NCBI GenBank assembly: GCA_017442185.1 | Contig: JAFSAT010000019.1 | Span: 1 to 36,540, forward strand | DNA length: 36,540 bases | Reading direction: 5' to 3' | Source: Bacteroidaceae bacterium | GTDB taxonomy: Bacteria > Bacteroidota > Bacteroidia > Bacteroidales > Bacteroidaceae | Shown here: positions 16,017 to 23,819 of the stretch, in pieces | How positions within the stretch are numbered: position 1 is the first letter of the stretch | Layout of the letters: each line of letters starts with the position of its first letter | Translations under genes and position numbers: made by a program | Notes under the pieces: model-generated | Databases searched by the model: none | What the model was told of the DNA's origin: nothing | The model's input: the letters and a program-made list of their open reading frames with translations, nothing else

Positions 16017-17657
16017 TTATCGGTTTTTGCGTTCAAGTTCTTGAAGTCCTTCAAGCTTTTTTGTTTCGAGGAATTCGTATATTCCGCACAGATGTTCGCG
16101 CACACGTCCGTGACCAAATTCGTAGACTTTGGTCACCAGGCCGTCGAGAAAATCGCGGTCGTGACTTACACAAATAAGTGTTCCGTCATAATCACGAAAG
16201 GCTTGTTTGAGTATGTCTTTTGTCTTTAAGTCGAGGTGGTTGGTTGGCTCGTCAAGAATGAGAAGGTTCACCGGCTCAAGCAACAGTTTCATAAGTGCCA
16301 AGCGGGTGCGCTCGCCTCCCGAGAGGACTTTTACTTTTTTGCTGCTTGCCTCGCCACCGAACATGAATGCTCCCAAAAGGTCGCGTATCTTGTTACGTAT
16401 CTCGCCTTTGGCGACATCGTCTATTGTTTGAAAAACGGTGAGGTTTTCATCGAGCATGGATGCTTGATTCTGTGCGAAATATCCTATCTGCACATTATGC
16501 CCTAATTGCAATGTTCCATCGTGCTGCAGTTCTTGCATGATACAACGTACAAAGGTGGACTTTCCCTCGCCGTTGCGCCCCACAAAGGCTATTTTATCGC
16601 CGCGTTCAACGGTGAGTGTTACGTTGGAGAAAATCTGTTTCTTGTCGAATGATTTTCCTACTGCGTCGGCTGTTACAGGGTATTGTCCCGAGCGTGGCGA
16701 TGGGGGAAACTTAAGGCGCAATGCCGATGTGTCTTCTTCATCAACCTCTATAAGTTCCAGCTTTTCGAGCATTTTTACACGACTTTGCACTTGCAGCGTT
16801 TTTGAATATGTACCTTTGAAGCGCTCGATGAAGTCTTTTGTCTCTTGTATCATCTTTTGCTGTTCTTCGTATTGCTTCATCTGTTGCTGACGACGCTCGG
16901 CACGCAGCTGCAAATATTGCGAGTAGTTTACTTTATAGTCGTAGATGCGTCCCATGGTAACCTCTATTGTGCGTGTGGTTATATTGTCTACGAATTTACG
17001 GTCGTGACTTATGACTACCACGGTTTTTCCGTTTGATATTATAAAATCTTCTAACCAGCCGATGGATTCTATATCCAAGTGGTTGGTAGGCTCGTCAAGA
17101 AGCAATACGTCGGGGTTGCGAAGCAGCATCTTTGCCAATTCTATACGCATGCGCCATCCTCCGCTGAATTCGCTTGTCTGACGGGTGAAGTCTTTGCGCT
17201 CGAATCCCAATCCCAAGAGTGTTTTTTCAACATCCTCCTCAAAATGTGTCATATCTATCGAATAGAATTTTTCGCTCTTGGTGGCCACCTCTTCGATGAG
17301 AGCCATATATTCGTCGCTTTCGTAGTCGGTACGTTGGGATAGTTTATTGTTCAGCTCTTCAATCTCGGCTTCCATGCGATGCAGATGTGCAAAGGCTTGC
17401 GATGCTTCTTCAAAGACGGTACGACCATCTTCGGTCATAAGATGCTGAGGAAGATAGGCAATGACTGTATCTTTGGGTGCCGAAACTTGTCCGCGTGTAG
17501 CCTGACGCACACCTGCCAATATCTTCAACAGCGTGCTTTTGCCTGCTCCATTCTTGCCCATAAGGGCTATGCGATCTTTTTCGTTTATTACAAATGATAT
17601 ATCCTTGAAAAGGGTAGTACCGCCAAATTCAACGGTAAGTCCGTCTATTGAAACCAT
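16017..17657 (-). CDS. ABC-F family ATPase (ribosome-associated type)
   Basis: The 546 residues hold two ABC domains and no membrane segment: Walker A GKNGAGKST (34-42) and GRNGEGKST, and the signature FSGGWRMR, followed by LLLDEPTNHLD. In the second domain LSGGERTR is followed by LILDEPTNHLD. Between the domains is the charged linker of the ABC-F type (RQQQMKQYEEQQKMIQE). Such proteins bind the ribosomal E site and ease stalled translation; some confer antibiotic resistance. The housekeeping YbiT/Uup-like group is more likely here, as it is linked to ispE. A promoter 230 bp upstream gives a long leader containing repeat copy F. Confidence 0.9.
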   Translation of the reverse strand: MVSIDGLTVEFGGTTLFKDISFVINEKDRIALMGKNGAGKSTLLKILAGVRQATRGQVSAPKDTVIAYLPQHLMTEDGRTVFEEASQAFAHLHRMEAEIEELNNKLSQRTDYESDEYMALIEEVATKSEKFYSIDMTHFEEDVEKTLLGLGFERKDFTRQTSEFSGGWRMRIELAKMLLRNPDVLLLDEPTNHLDIESIGWLEDFIISNGKTVVVISHDRKFVDNITTRTIEVTMGRIYDYKVNYSQYLQLRAERRQQQMKQYEEQQKMIQETKDFIERFKGTYSKTLQVQSRVKMLEKLELIEVDEEDTSALRLKFPPSPRSGQYPVTADAVGKSFDKKQIFSNVTLTVERGDKIAFVGRNGEGKSTFVRCIMQELQHDGTLQLGHNVQIGYFAQNQASMLDENLTVFQTIDDVAKGEIRNKIRDLLGAFMFGGEASSKKVKVLSGGERTRLALMKLLLEPVNLLILDEPTNHLDLKTKDILKQAFRDYDGTLICVSHDRDFLDGLVTKVYEFGHGRVREHLCGIYEFLETKKLEGLQELERKNR

Positions 17658-17699
17658 TATTACTGATGTTTGTGTTTTGTTGCTTGTTTTTCCACTAAA

Positions 17700-17843
17700 T
17701 TTGAAACTGTTTAAATATCTTTCAAATACTATGCTTACATTATGAACGAATTATATTTGCCTTTTTATGCTCTTTTTTGACTGTTTTTCCCTCCAAAAAA
17801 GAACTATAAAAATTACAAGGAGAAAATTTTAACAACCTCTAAA
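17700..17843. repeat. Palindromic intergenic element, copy F
   Basis: The left end TTTGAAACTGTTTAAATAT faces the inverted right end TTTAGAGGTTGTTAAAAT. Its inverse matches copy E in two long blocks (CTCCTTG-AATTTTTATAG then TTCTTTTTT, and GAGCATAAAAAGGCA), but the central palindrome of E is absent, so F looks like a deletion derivative. A stem CTTTTTT/AAAAAAG remains. It lies in the leader of the ABC-F-ispE operon. Confidence 0.75.
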
Positions 17844-17861
17844 TGGAAATTCAATCAACAT
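17829..17861 (-). CDS. Possible 10-codon upstream ORF in the ABC-F leader
   Basis: ATG at 17861 reads MLIEFPFRGC and stops at TAA (17829-17831), overlapping the end of repeat copy F. It would be the first ORF on the mRNA from the promoter at 17887-17918. Leader peptides control some ABC-F resistance genes by attenuation. There is no conservation evidence here and it may be chance. Confidence 0.15.
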   Translation of the reverse strand: MLIEFPFRGC

Positions 17862-17886
17862 ATTATTATGTAATTTTATTTTTTTG

Positions 17887-17918
17887 CGAAGATAGTGATT
17901 TTTTCCTTGCTCTGCAAA
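17887..17918 (-). promoter_or_regulatory. Promoter of the ABC-F-ispE operon
   Basis: Minus strand TTTG (17915-17918), 20 bp, TATCTTCG (17887-17894) followed by C is a complete -33/-7 pair. A second -7-like TACCTTTG (17915-17922) overlaps the -33 box. The mRNA leader would be about 220 nt and include repeat F. Confidence 0.6.
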
Positions 17919-18014
17919 GGTATACCTCTGCCATGAGATGCAGAAGTTGATAAGTTCTTTGGGATTGTTGATAAAGCTATGCGAATTGAATGATATTTTT
18001 CGTTATGTTTTACA

Positions 18015-18022
18015 TATCTTCG
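18015..18022 (+). promoter_or_regulatory. -7 box for dnaB
   Basis: TATCTTCG followed by C, 30 bp before the ATG at 18053. It lies inside the longest open frame, which argues that translation starts at 18053 and not at 17990 or 18005. Confidence 0.5.
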
Positions 18023-18052
18023 CATCCGGTTTTCAATTTTAAGAAGAAAAGT

Positions 18053-19654
18053 ATGGATGAGAATAACACTCAGCGAAGAAAGACACGCCGACAAGCAGAA
18101 GGCTCTGCACCATTGATGAACCAGTTTGGGAATTTGCAACCGCAGGCGTTGGAACTTGAAGAAGCTGTATTGGGCGCACTCATGGTAGATAGCGATGCGA
18201 TTGGTCGCTTGGGCAGTATACTTAAGCCCGACTCGTTTTACGACAAACGTAACCGATTGCTGTTTGGAGCTATTCAGGAGATGGACTTGAACGACAGACC
18301 TATTGATATTCTAACGGTTACCGAATTTTTAAAATCTAAAGGTATATTGGACGAGGTGGGCGGCCCTGTTTATATTGCGCAACTTTCCAGCCGTGTTGTA
18401 TCGTCGGTAAATATCGAATATCATGCAACTATAATTGCACAAAAGAAACTTGCTCGCGACTTAATAAAGTTCACAAGTAAAACTCAAGAACAAGCCTTTG
18501 ATGAGACACAAGATGTCGATGAACTTATGCAACAGGCCGAGTCGGAACTGTTTGAGATTTCGCGACATAATATGAAGCAAGACTTTACACAGATAAACCC
18601 CGTCATCAAGCAGGCTTATGAGCAGATACAGACAGCGTCAAAGAATACAAGCGGTATCAGCGGATTAAGCACAGGCTACCATCGTCTGGACAAGGTGCTG
18701 TCGGGATGGCAACCAACCGACCTTATAATCCTTGCAGCGCGTCCTGCGATGGGAAAGACGGCGTTTGCCCTGTCACTTATACGTAATATGGCAGTGGATC
18801 AGGGTATTCCTGTGGGAATGTTTTCTCTTGAGATGGGCAATGTGCAGTTGGTGCAGCGTCTCATAAGCAATGTTTGCCAAATTCCGGGCGATAAGATACG
18901 AAGCGGACAGCTCGAACGCTATGAATGGGGCCAACTTGACAGCAAAATCACAGCACTTGAGGGGGCGCCTCTATACATTGACGATACTCCTCAGCTGTCG
19001 GTGTTTGAACTTCGCTCCAAGGCGCGACGCATGGTGCACGATTATGGTGTAAAGATGATTTTCATAGATTATCTGCAGTTGATGACGGCAAACGTGGGCA
19101 AAGGCAGCCGCCAGGAGGAGATAAGCACTATCTCTCGCTCACTTAAGGGCCTTGCCAAGGAGTTGAATATTCCGATTATGGCACTCAGTCAGCTAAATCG
19201 TAACCTTGAGGGACGCGAGGGTGTCGAAGGCAAACGTCCGCAACTTAGCGACCTAAGAGAGTCGGGTGCCATCGAGCAGGATGCGGATATCGTGATGTTT
19301 GTCAATCGTCCCGAATATTTTCATATATATAAGGATGGGGATTTCGATTGGCGCGGTAAAGCCGAAATTATAATCGCCAAACATCGAAACGGCGGACTTG
19401 ACAATGTCCCCTTAGTGTTTCGCAAGGAGTATGCCCGCTTCATGAATCTTGACGACGAGTCGATATCGGCACCGCCGCCGAGCGATATTCCCGTGATGCG
19501 TGCATCCAAGATGAATGTGAATGTGGCATCATACGATCCGGCTGCAATAACGGGTACACCGCCCCCTATCCCCGATTATTTGCAGGATGGCGCTCCGGTG
19601 GATATGCCTGTGAACCTGAGGCCATCGGGTAATGACGAACCGATGCCTTTCTGA
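18053..19654 (+). CDS. dnaB: Replicative DNA helicase
   Basis: DnaB is the hexameric fork helicase. From MDENNTQRRKTRR it has 533 residues: an N-terminal helical domain beginning QPQALELEEAVLGALM, a linker, and a RecA-like domain with Walker A ARPAMGKTAF, Walker B in MIFIDYLQLM and SQLNRNLEGR. DLRESGAIEQDAD, usual for DnaB, follows. The C-terminal tail is proline-rich (PPPIPDYLQ). I place the start 21 codons into the open frame because the family begins here and a promoter lies upstream. It faces the carboxyltransferase gene, with a terminator and repeat copy E between. No intein is present. Confidence 0.96.
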   Translation: MDENNTQRRKTRRQAEGSAPLMNQFGNLQPQALELEEAVLGALMVDSDAIGRLGSILKPDSFYDKRNRLLFGAIQEMDLNDRPIDILTVTEFLKSKGILDEVGGPVYIAQLSSRVVSSVNIEYHATIIAQKKLARDLIKFTSKTQEQAFDETQDVDELMQQAESELFEISRHNMKQDFTQINPVIKQAYEQIQTASKNTSGISGLSTGYHRLDKVLSGWQPTDLIILAARPAMGKTAFALSLIRNMAVDQGIPVGMFSLEMGNVQLVQRLISNVCQIPGDKIRSGQLERYEWGQLDSKITALEGAPLYIDDTPQLSVFELRSKARRMVHDYGVKMIFIDYLQLMTANVGKGSRQEEISTISRSLKGLAKELNIPIMALSQLNRNLEGREGVEGKRPQLSDLRESGAIEQDADIVMFVNRPEYFHIYKDGDFDWRGKAEIIIAKHRNGGLDNVPLVFRKEYARFMNLDDESISAPPPSDIPVMRASKMNVNVASYDPAAITGTPPPIPDYLQDGAPVDMPVNLRPSGNDEPMPF

Positions 19655-19673
19655 ATATCGTTTTATTATGTAA

Positions 19674-19711
19674 AATCACCCCAAAGTCAGGAAAAAGACT
19701 TTGGGGTGATT
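19674..19711. terminator. Terminator after dnaB
   Basis: AATCACCCCAAAGTC (19674-19688) pairs perfectly with GACTTTGGGGTGATT (19697-19711) around an 8-nt loop; 15 bp. The T-run is short (TTTG), and A-rich bases precede it. Confidence 0.8.
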
Positions 19712-19723
19712 TGTATACCGGAT

Positions 19724-19913
19724 TTTAGATGCTGTTTAAATTTATCTCCTTGGAATTTTATAGTTCTTTTTTAGAAGCTGTTTTTTCATTTTTAAGTGCG
19801 CATGGCCGGCCATGCAACTTATAAAAATGGTAAGAACAGGCAGAAAGAGCATAAAAAGGCAGGTTAAATTCGATTATACATATAAAATATAAAGAAATTT
19901 AAACTGCCTTTAA
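19724..19913. repeat. Palindromic intergenic element, copy E (longest)
   Basis: The left end TTTTAGATGCTGTTTAAAT and the inverted right end TTAAAGGCAGTTTAAAT bound 190 bp. The centre is a perfect palindrome GCATGGCCGGCCATGC (19800-19815), flanked by paired CTGTT-TT-CATTTTTA arms. An internal TTAGAAGCTGTTTTTTCA repeats the end motif. It ends 4 bp before the stop codon of the carboxyltransferase gene. Confidence 0.78.
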
Positions 19914-19917
19914 GAGG

Positions 19918-21693
19918 TTAATCGAATAGTTCGTCGCGCTGAATGTAGGCGATAATATCTCCGCGATTAACATGTGCACCTTGCTTTGCACATATTTCAA
20001 CCACACGTCCTCCAAGGCCTGTTGCAACGGGTTGCAGTTGTCCCCATGATGTGATGATGGTGCAAAATTCTTCATCGGCTTCGCAGTGCTTGCCAATGGC
20101 AGGTGGCATTGACTCTCCTTCGGTGGATATTTCCCACAAGAGTTGTCCTTTGACGGGGGCAACTATCGGGTCGGCTTTGGCATGTTTTATGGCTTTTATC
20201 TCCTCAATGCTGATGCCTTTGCTTGCCATTTGTGCATCCTTGGCTTTTTCGATGTCTGCAAGGAAGCGTTCTTTGGCTACGCCGCTCTTGTAGTCACGGT
20301 ATTGTCGCTCGTGCATGGCAAATTCAAACAGTTCTTCGTCGTCATCGCCTGTATCCCAACCAAGCTCTTCCATCTCTTTGCGGTATTTGTCAAGCGCATC
20401 GGGATAGAAGCTCTGAGGGTCGTCGGTGGTAAATTCATATCCTTTTTCTTTTGCAAGTGCTATTATTTCGGGCGCAAGCTCTCCGGGAAGTTTACCGCTC
20501 TTGCCGAGTATCATACCCCACATGCTCTCGTCCATACGACTGAAGCGAGGTTCATCCTGTGCATTACTTAGCAGGTTCATGAGTGCTATATTTTTCACAT
20601 ACTGACTGAATGGGGTTACAAGTGGGGGATAACCTACTCGCGGCCACACGTATGCCACTTCGTTGAATAGTTCTACCATCAGTTCGTCGAGGGTATATGT
20701 GGGCTTGCCTTTGCTTGCCAAAATGCCGTTTATTCCTTTGTGTACGCCTGCAAGGTCGGACATCATGGAACCCATCATTCCGCCGGGAAGTCCGCTGGTG
20801 AGCAGCAACGAGCTCATCAGCTTATTGTTATTGTCCATGAAATAGCCCAACCACTCATCTATGAATTGTTGTGTCAGACTACGCGCTTTCATATAAGCGT
20901 TCATATTGATTTCCGGAACCTTAAATCCTGCATCTTTAAGCATTGCTTGAACACTTATGATGTCGGGATGAACCTTTCCCCATGAGAGTGGCTCTATGGC
21001 GGTATCTATATAGTCACACCCGTTTTTGCACACTTCGAGTATAGAGGCCATAGAAAGACCGGGACCGCTGTGTCCGTGATATTGTATTATAATGGAGGGG
21101 TGCTTCTCTTTGATACTCTTGACAAGGCGACCGAGAAAATCGGGACGACCTATTCCCGCCATATCCTTAAGGCATATCTCCGTTGCTCCCGCAGCAATAA
21201 GCTCATCGGCCATTGTGCTGTAATACTCTACGGTGTGTATCGGCGACGAGGTTATACATAGTGTTGCCTGAGGAATCATGCCGGCTTCGAGCGCATATTT
21301 TATAGAGGGGATAATGTTTCGTGTATCATTAAGACCGCAGAATATTCGTGTAATATCTGTTCCTTGTGCTTTTTTCACTTTGTACATCAGTCGACGTACA
21401 TCAGCCGGAACGGGGAACATTCTAAGGGCATTTAGCGCACGGTCGAGCATGTGCGTCTGTATGCCTGCTTCATTGAAAGTCTTGGTAAAGCGACGCACAG
21501 CTTTATTGGGATTTTCACCGGCTAAAAGGTTTACTTGTTCAAATGCACCGCCGTTTGTCTCTACACGTGCGAAGCATCCCATTTCAACAATTACGGGTGC
21601 TATTTTCTCTAACTGCTCCGCAAGAGGTTGAAATTTGCCCGACGATTGATACATGTCGCGATAGACCAAACTGAATTTTATTTCTCTTTCCAT
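19918..21693 (-). CDS. Biotin-dependent carboxyltransferase subunit (OadA / pyruvate carboxylase B type) without a biotin lysine
   Basis: The 591 residues begin with a DRE-TIM carboxyltransferase barrel: the RDMYQS motif (12-17, usually RDAHQS), metal-binding lysine stretch CLKDMAGIGRP and YHGHSG (usually HTHDTSG). The conserved PYC-OADA domain follows, then a biotinyl-like fold at about 510-591. The usual biotinylation motif AMKM is replaced by SWGQ (about 549-552), so this protein cannot carry biotin itself; a separate carrier must serve it. The likely role is the carboxyl-transfer step of oxaloacetate or methylmalonyl-CoA decarboxylation, or of a split carboxylase. No beta/gamma membrane subunits or biotin carrier are in the window. 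Confidence 0.83.
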   Translation of the reverse strand: MEREIKFSLVYRDMYQSSGKFQPLAEQLEKIAPVIVEMGCFARVETNGGAFEQVNLLAGENPNKAVRRFTKTFNEAGIQTHMLDRALNALRMFPVPADVRRLMYKVKKAQGTDITRIFCGLNDTRNIIPSIKYALEAGMIPQATLCITSSPIHTVEYYSTMADELIAAGATEICLKDMAGIGRPDFLGRLVKSIKEKHPSIIIQYHGHSGPGLSMASILEVCKNGCDYIDTAIEPLSWGKVHPDIISVQAMLKDAGFKVPEINMNAYMKARSLTQQFIDEWLGYFMDNNNKLMSSLLLTSGLPGGMMGSMMSDLAGVHKGINGILASKGKPTYTLDELMVELFNEVAYVWPRVGYPPLVTPFSQYVKNIALMNLLSNAQDEPRFSRMDESMWGMILGKSGKLPGELAPEIIALAKEKGYEFTTDDPQSFYPDALDKYRKEMEELGWDTGDDDEELFEFAMHERQYRDYKSGVAKERFLADIEKAKDAQMASKGISIEEIKAIKHAKADPIVAPVKGQLLWEISTEGESMPPAIGKHCEADEEFCTIITSWGQLQPVATGLGGRVVEICAKQGAHVNRGDIIAYIQRDELFD

Positions 21694-21730
21694 GATTTTG
21701 TGTTTTATGATTAGCAGTAGAAATATAGCG

Positions 21731-21738
21731 CAAAGTTA
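21731..21738 (-). promoter_or_regulatory. -7 box for the carboxyltransferase gene
   Basis: Minus strand TAACTTTG followed by C is a full TAnnTTTG match, 37 bp before the start codon at 21693. No clear -33 box. Confidence 0.5.
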
Positions 21739-21942
21739 CACGCTTTATTTAATTTTCCTAATTTTTAGGGTTATTTTTGAATATTTCCATGATTGCAATC
21801 AAAAATTAGAAAAAGCACATGGCAGCGAGATTGTTTAAGCTGCAAACGAATCAATATCAAATGCAAGAAAAGCCGATTATTTTAAATTTAAGCACATTTA
21901 ATTTAACCACAAATACACGAATTTTACCACGCATTTCAAACT

Positions 21943-21972
21943 TTTGCCACAATAACAGGGTTTATATCTTTA
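21943..21972 (+). promoter_or_regulatory. Probable promoter of the acyl-CoA synthetase genes
   Basis: TTTG (21943-21946), 18 bp, TATCTTTA (21965-21972), one base off consensus. It predicts a leader of about 130 nt before the ATG at 22111. The rest of the 417-bp divergent gap is AT-rich, with a 10-bp palindrome GATTGCAATC at 21791. Confidence 0.4.
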
Positions 21973-22019
21973 AAAGTCAATTTTCTGAAAAGTAAGTGCG
22001 ACATTTGCATCGCAACAAC

Positions 22020-22063
22020 CGGCCACGCTGTTAAACAAGGAGTAATTCAACAGTGGACGGCCG
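22020..22063 (+). promoter_or_regulatory. Hairpin in the leader of the first acyl-CoA synthetase
   Basis: CGGCC then CTGTT (22020-22032) pairs with AACAG then GGCCG (22049-22063) with a small internal loop. A smaller stem TGCGA/TCGCA lies just upstream (about 21997-22013). Two adjacent stems in a predicted 5' leader may be regulatory; no known riboswitch class is recognised and there is no T-run. Confidence 0.35.
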
Positions 22064-22110
22064 TTTAAAACACATGATATAACAAATAAATTCTAATAAT
22101 TAAACGTTTT

Positions 22111-23793
22111 ATGCTGATACACTATCTTAACCACATCGACGATGCTATCAAAAGCAATTGGAACAAGCCTGCAATCACCAATTACGGAGGTTCAACCTAT
22201 ACTTACGCTCAAATTGCCGAAGGTGTTGAAAAATTTCACATTATGTTTGAAAAATGCAACATCGGCAAGGGTGATAAAATAGCTCTAAGCGCAAAGAATT
22301 CCGCTGAATGGTGTATCGCATTTCTTGGAATAGTAACCTACGGAGCGGTTGCAGTTCCGCTGCTTGCCGATTTTCTTCCATTGAATCTGGCAGAACTTGT
22401 CAAAGTTTCGGACAGCCGCATGCTGTTGCTTGACAAAAGTGTTCTAAACGGACTCAAGCGCAACAATGTCATTGATAACTTCAACAGTTACAACAATTTT
22501 TGCGGATTGGTTAATATCATGGATAAAGAGACTTCGCTCAATTGCAACGGCTCGCTTGACAACATAAACGAGTATGTGCACGAGGAATTTGCAAAGAGGT
22601 TTCCCAATGGCCTAACGCTCGACAATATTAATTATAAAAGGAGTGAAGAGGAACTTGAACAACTTTCTGTAATCAGTTATACATCAGGAACAAGCAGTGC
22701 ACCAAAAGGTGTTATGCTTAATGCAAAATCTTTATCCGGTAACATAAGGTTTGCACGCGATTATGTTCCGACGGTTCCCGGTGGTAACACTTTCTCGATA
22801 CTTCCTCTGGCTCACATTTTCGGCCTGTCGCTCGACTTTTTATTCATGTTCTCCAAAGGGTGCCACATACACATTTTCAGCGCAAAACCCGTACCGGCAC
22901 TATTGCTGAAAGCGCTAGGCGAAGTAAAACCTTTCCTTTTCTTAACTGTTCCTTTATTGATAGAAAAAATCTTTCGTGCAAAAGTTATCCCCATTCTTGA
23001 TAAACCCATAATGCGTTTTCTTACAGTAATACCGGGAGTAAAGGATTTAATATACAAAGGAATACGCAATAAAATATTAGGAGCATTCGGTGGTAATCTG
23101 CACATTGCGGGATTCTTTATAGGAGGTGCCGCCATAAGCAAAGATGTCGACAGGGTAATGCGCAAAATAAAAATCCCCTATGCAGTGGGTTACGGAATGA
23201 CAGAGTGCGGACCGCTCATCAGCTATAAAGGTTGGAATCATCCTGCATTGAAAAACAGCGCCGGAATCATACGTCCGGATATAGAGGTGCGCATTGACTC
23301 ATCGGAGCCTGCCGAAATACCCGGAGAGATACAGGTGCGCGGCAATCATGTAACAACCGGTTATTATAAGAATGAAGAGGCAACCGCAGCTTCGTTCACC
23401 GAGGATGGTTGGTTTAAGACCGGTGACATGGGCACAATGGACGCAAATGATTACGTAATCATAAGAGGACGCTGCAAGAATATGATTCTTACAGCCAACG
23501 GACAGAATATCTACCCAGAGGAGATTGAAGATATGATAAACAGGCTGCCACTGGTGTTGGAATCACTTGTAGTTGGCCGTAAGCATGGCCTTGCAGCACT
23601 CGTGGTTCTTAATCAAGAAAGCATCAAGGAGGTCGGGCTTGGCGGCGAAGAGCTTAAAAACGCAGTAGAATCAAGCATATTCGCACTAAACGACATGCTT
23701 CCTGTTTATAGCAGAATAGCAAAAGTGGAAATTCGCGAAAATCCATTTGAAAAGACTCCCAAACTTAGCATAAAGCGATTTATGTATCAATAA
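22111..23793 (+). CDS. AMP-binding long-chain acyl-CoA synthetase, paralogue 1
   Basis: A 560-residue ANL-superfamily enzyme that would activate a fatty (or related) acid as acyl-AMP and then acyl-CoA. Motifs: phosphate loop TSGTSSAPKG (191-200), YGMTECGP (361-368), TGDMG (437-441), hinge RGRCKN (452-457) followed by GQNIYPEEIE (464-473), and the C-terminal EKTPKLSIKRFMY (547-559). There is no signal peptide or strong membrane segment. It is the first of three tandem paralogues; the second begins 27 bp after its stop, so these two share a transcript. The substrate cannot be told from sequence. The three differ mainly in the N-terminal half between about 100 and 190. Confidence 0.88.
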   Translation: MLIHYLNHIDDAIKSNWNKPAITNYGGSTYTYAQIAEGVEKFHIMFEKCNIGKGDKIALSAKNSAEWCIAFLGIVTYGAVAVPLLADFLPLNLAELVKVSDSRMLLLDKSVLNGLKRNNVIDNFNSYNNFCGLVNIMDKETSLNCNGSLDNINEYVHEEFAKRFPNGLTLDNINYKRSEEELEQLSVISYTSGTSSAPKGVMLNAKSLSGNIRFARDYVPTVPGGNTFSILPLAHIFGLSLDFLFMFSKGCHIHIFSAKPVPALLLKALGEVKPFLFLTVPLLIEKIFRAKVIPILDKPIMRFLTVIPGVKDLIYKGIRNKILGAFGGNLHIAGFFIGGAAISKDVDRVMRKIKIPYAVGYGMTECGPLISYKGWNHPALKNSAGIIRPDIEVRIDSSEPAEIPGEIQVRGNHVTTGYYKNEEATAASFTEDGWFKTGDMGTMDANDYVIIRGRCKNMILTANGQNIYPEEIEDMINRLPLVLESLVVGRKHGLAALVVLNQESIKEVGLGGEELKNAVESSIFALNDMLPVYSRIAKVEIRENPFEKTPKLSIKRFMYQ

Positions 23794-23819
23794 ATTACAA
23801 TACAAATATAAGTGTAATT

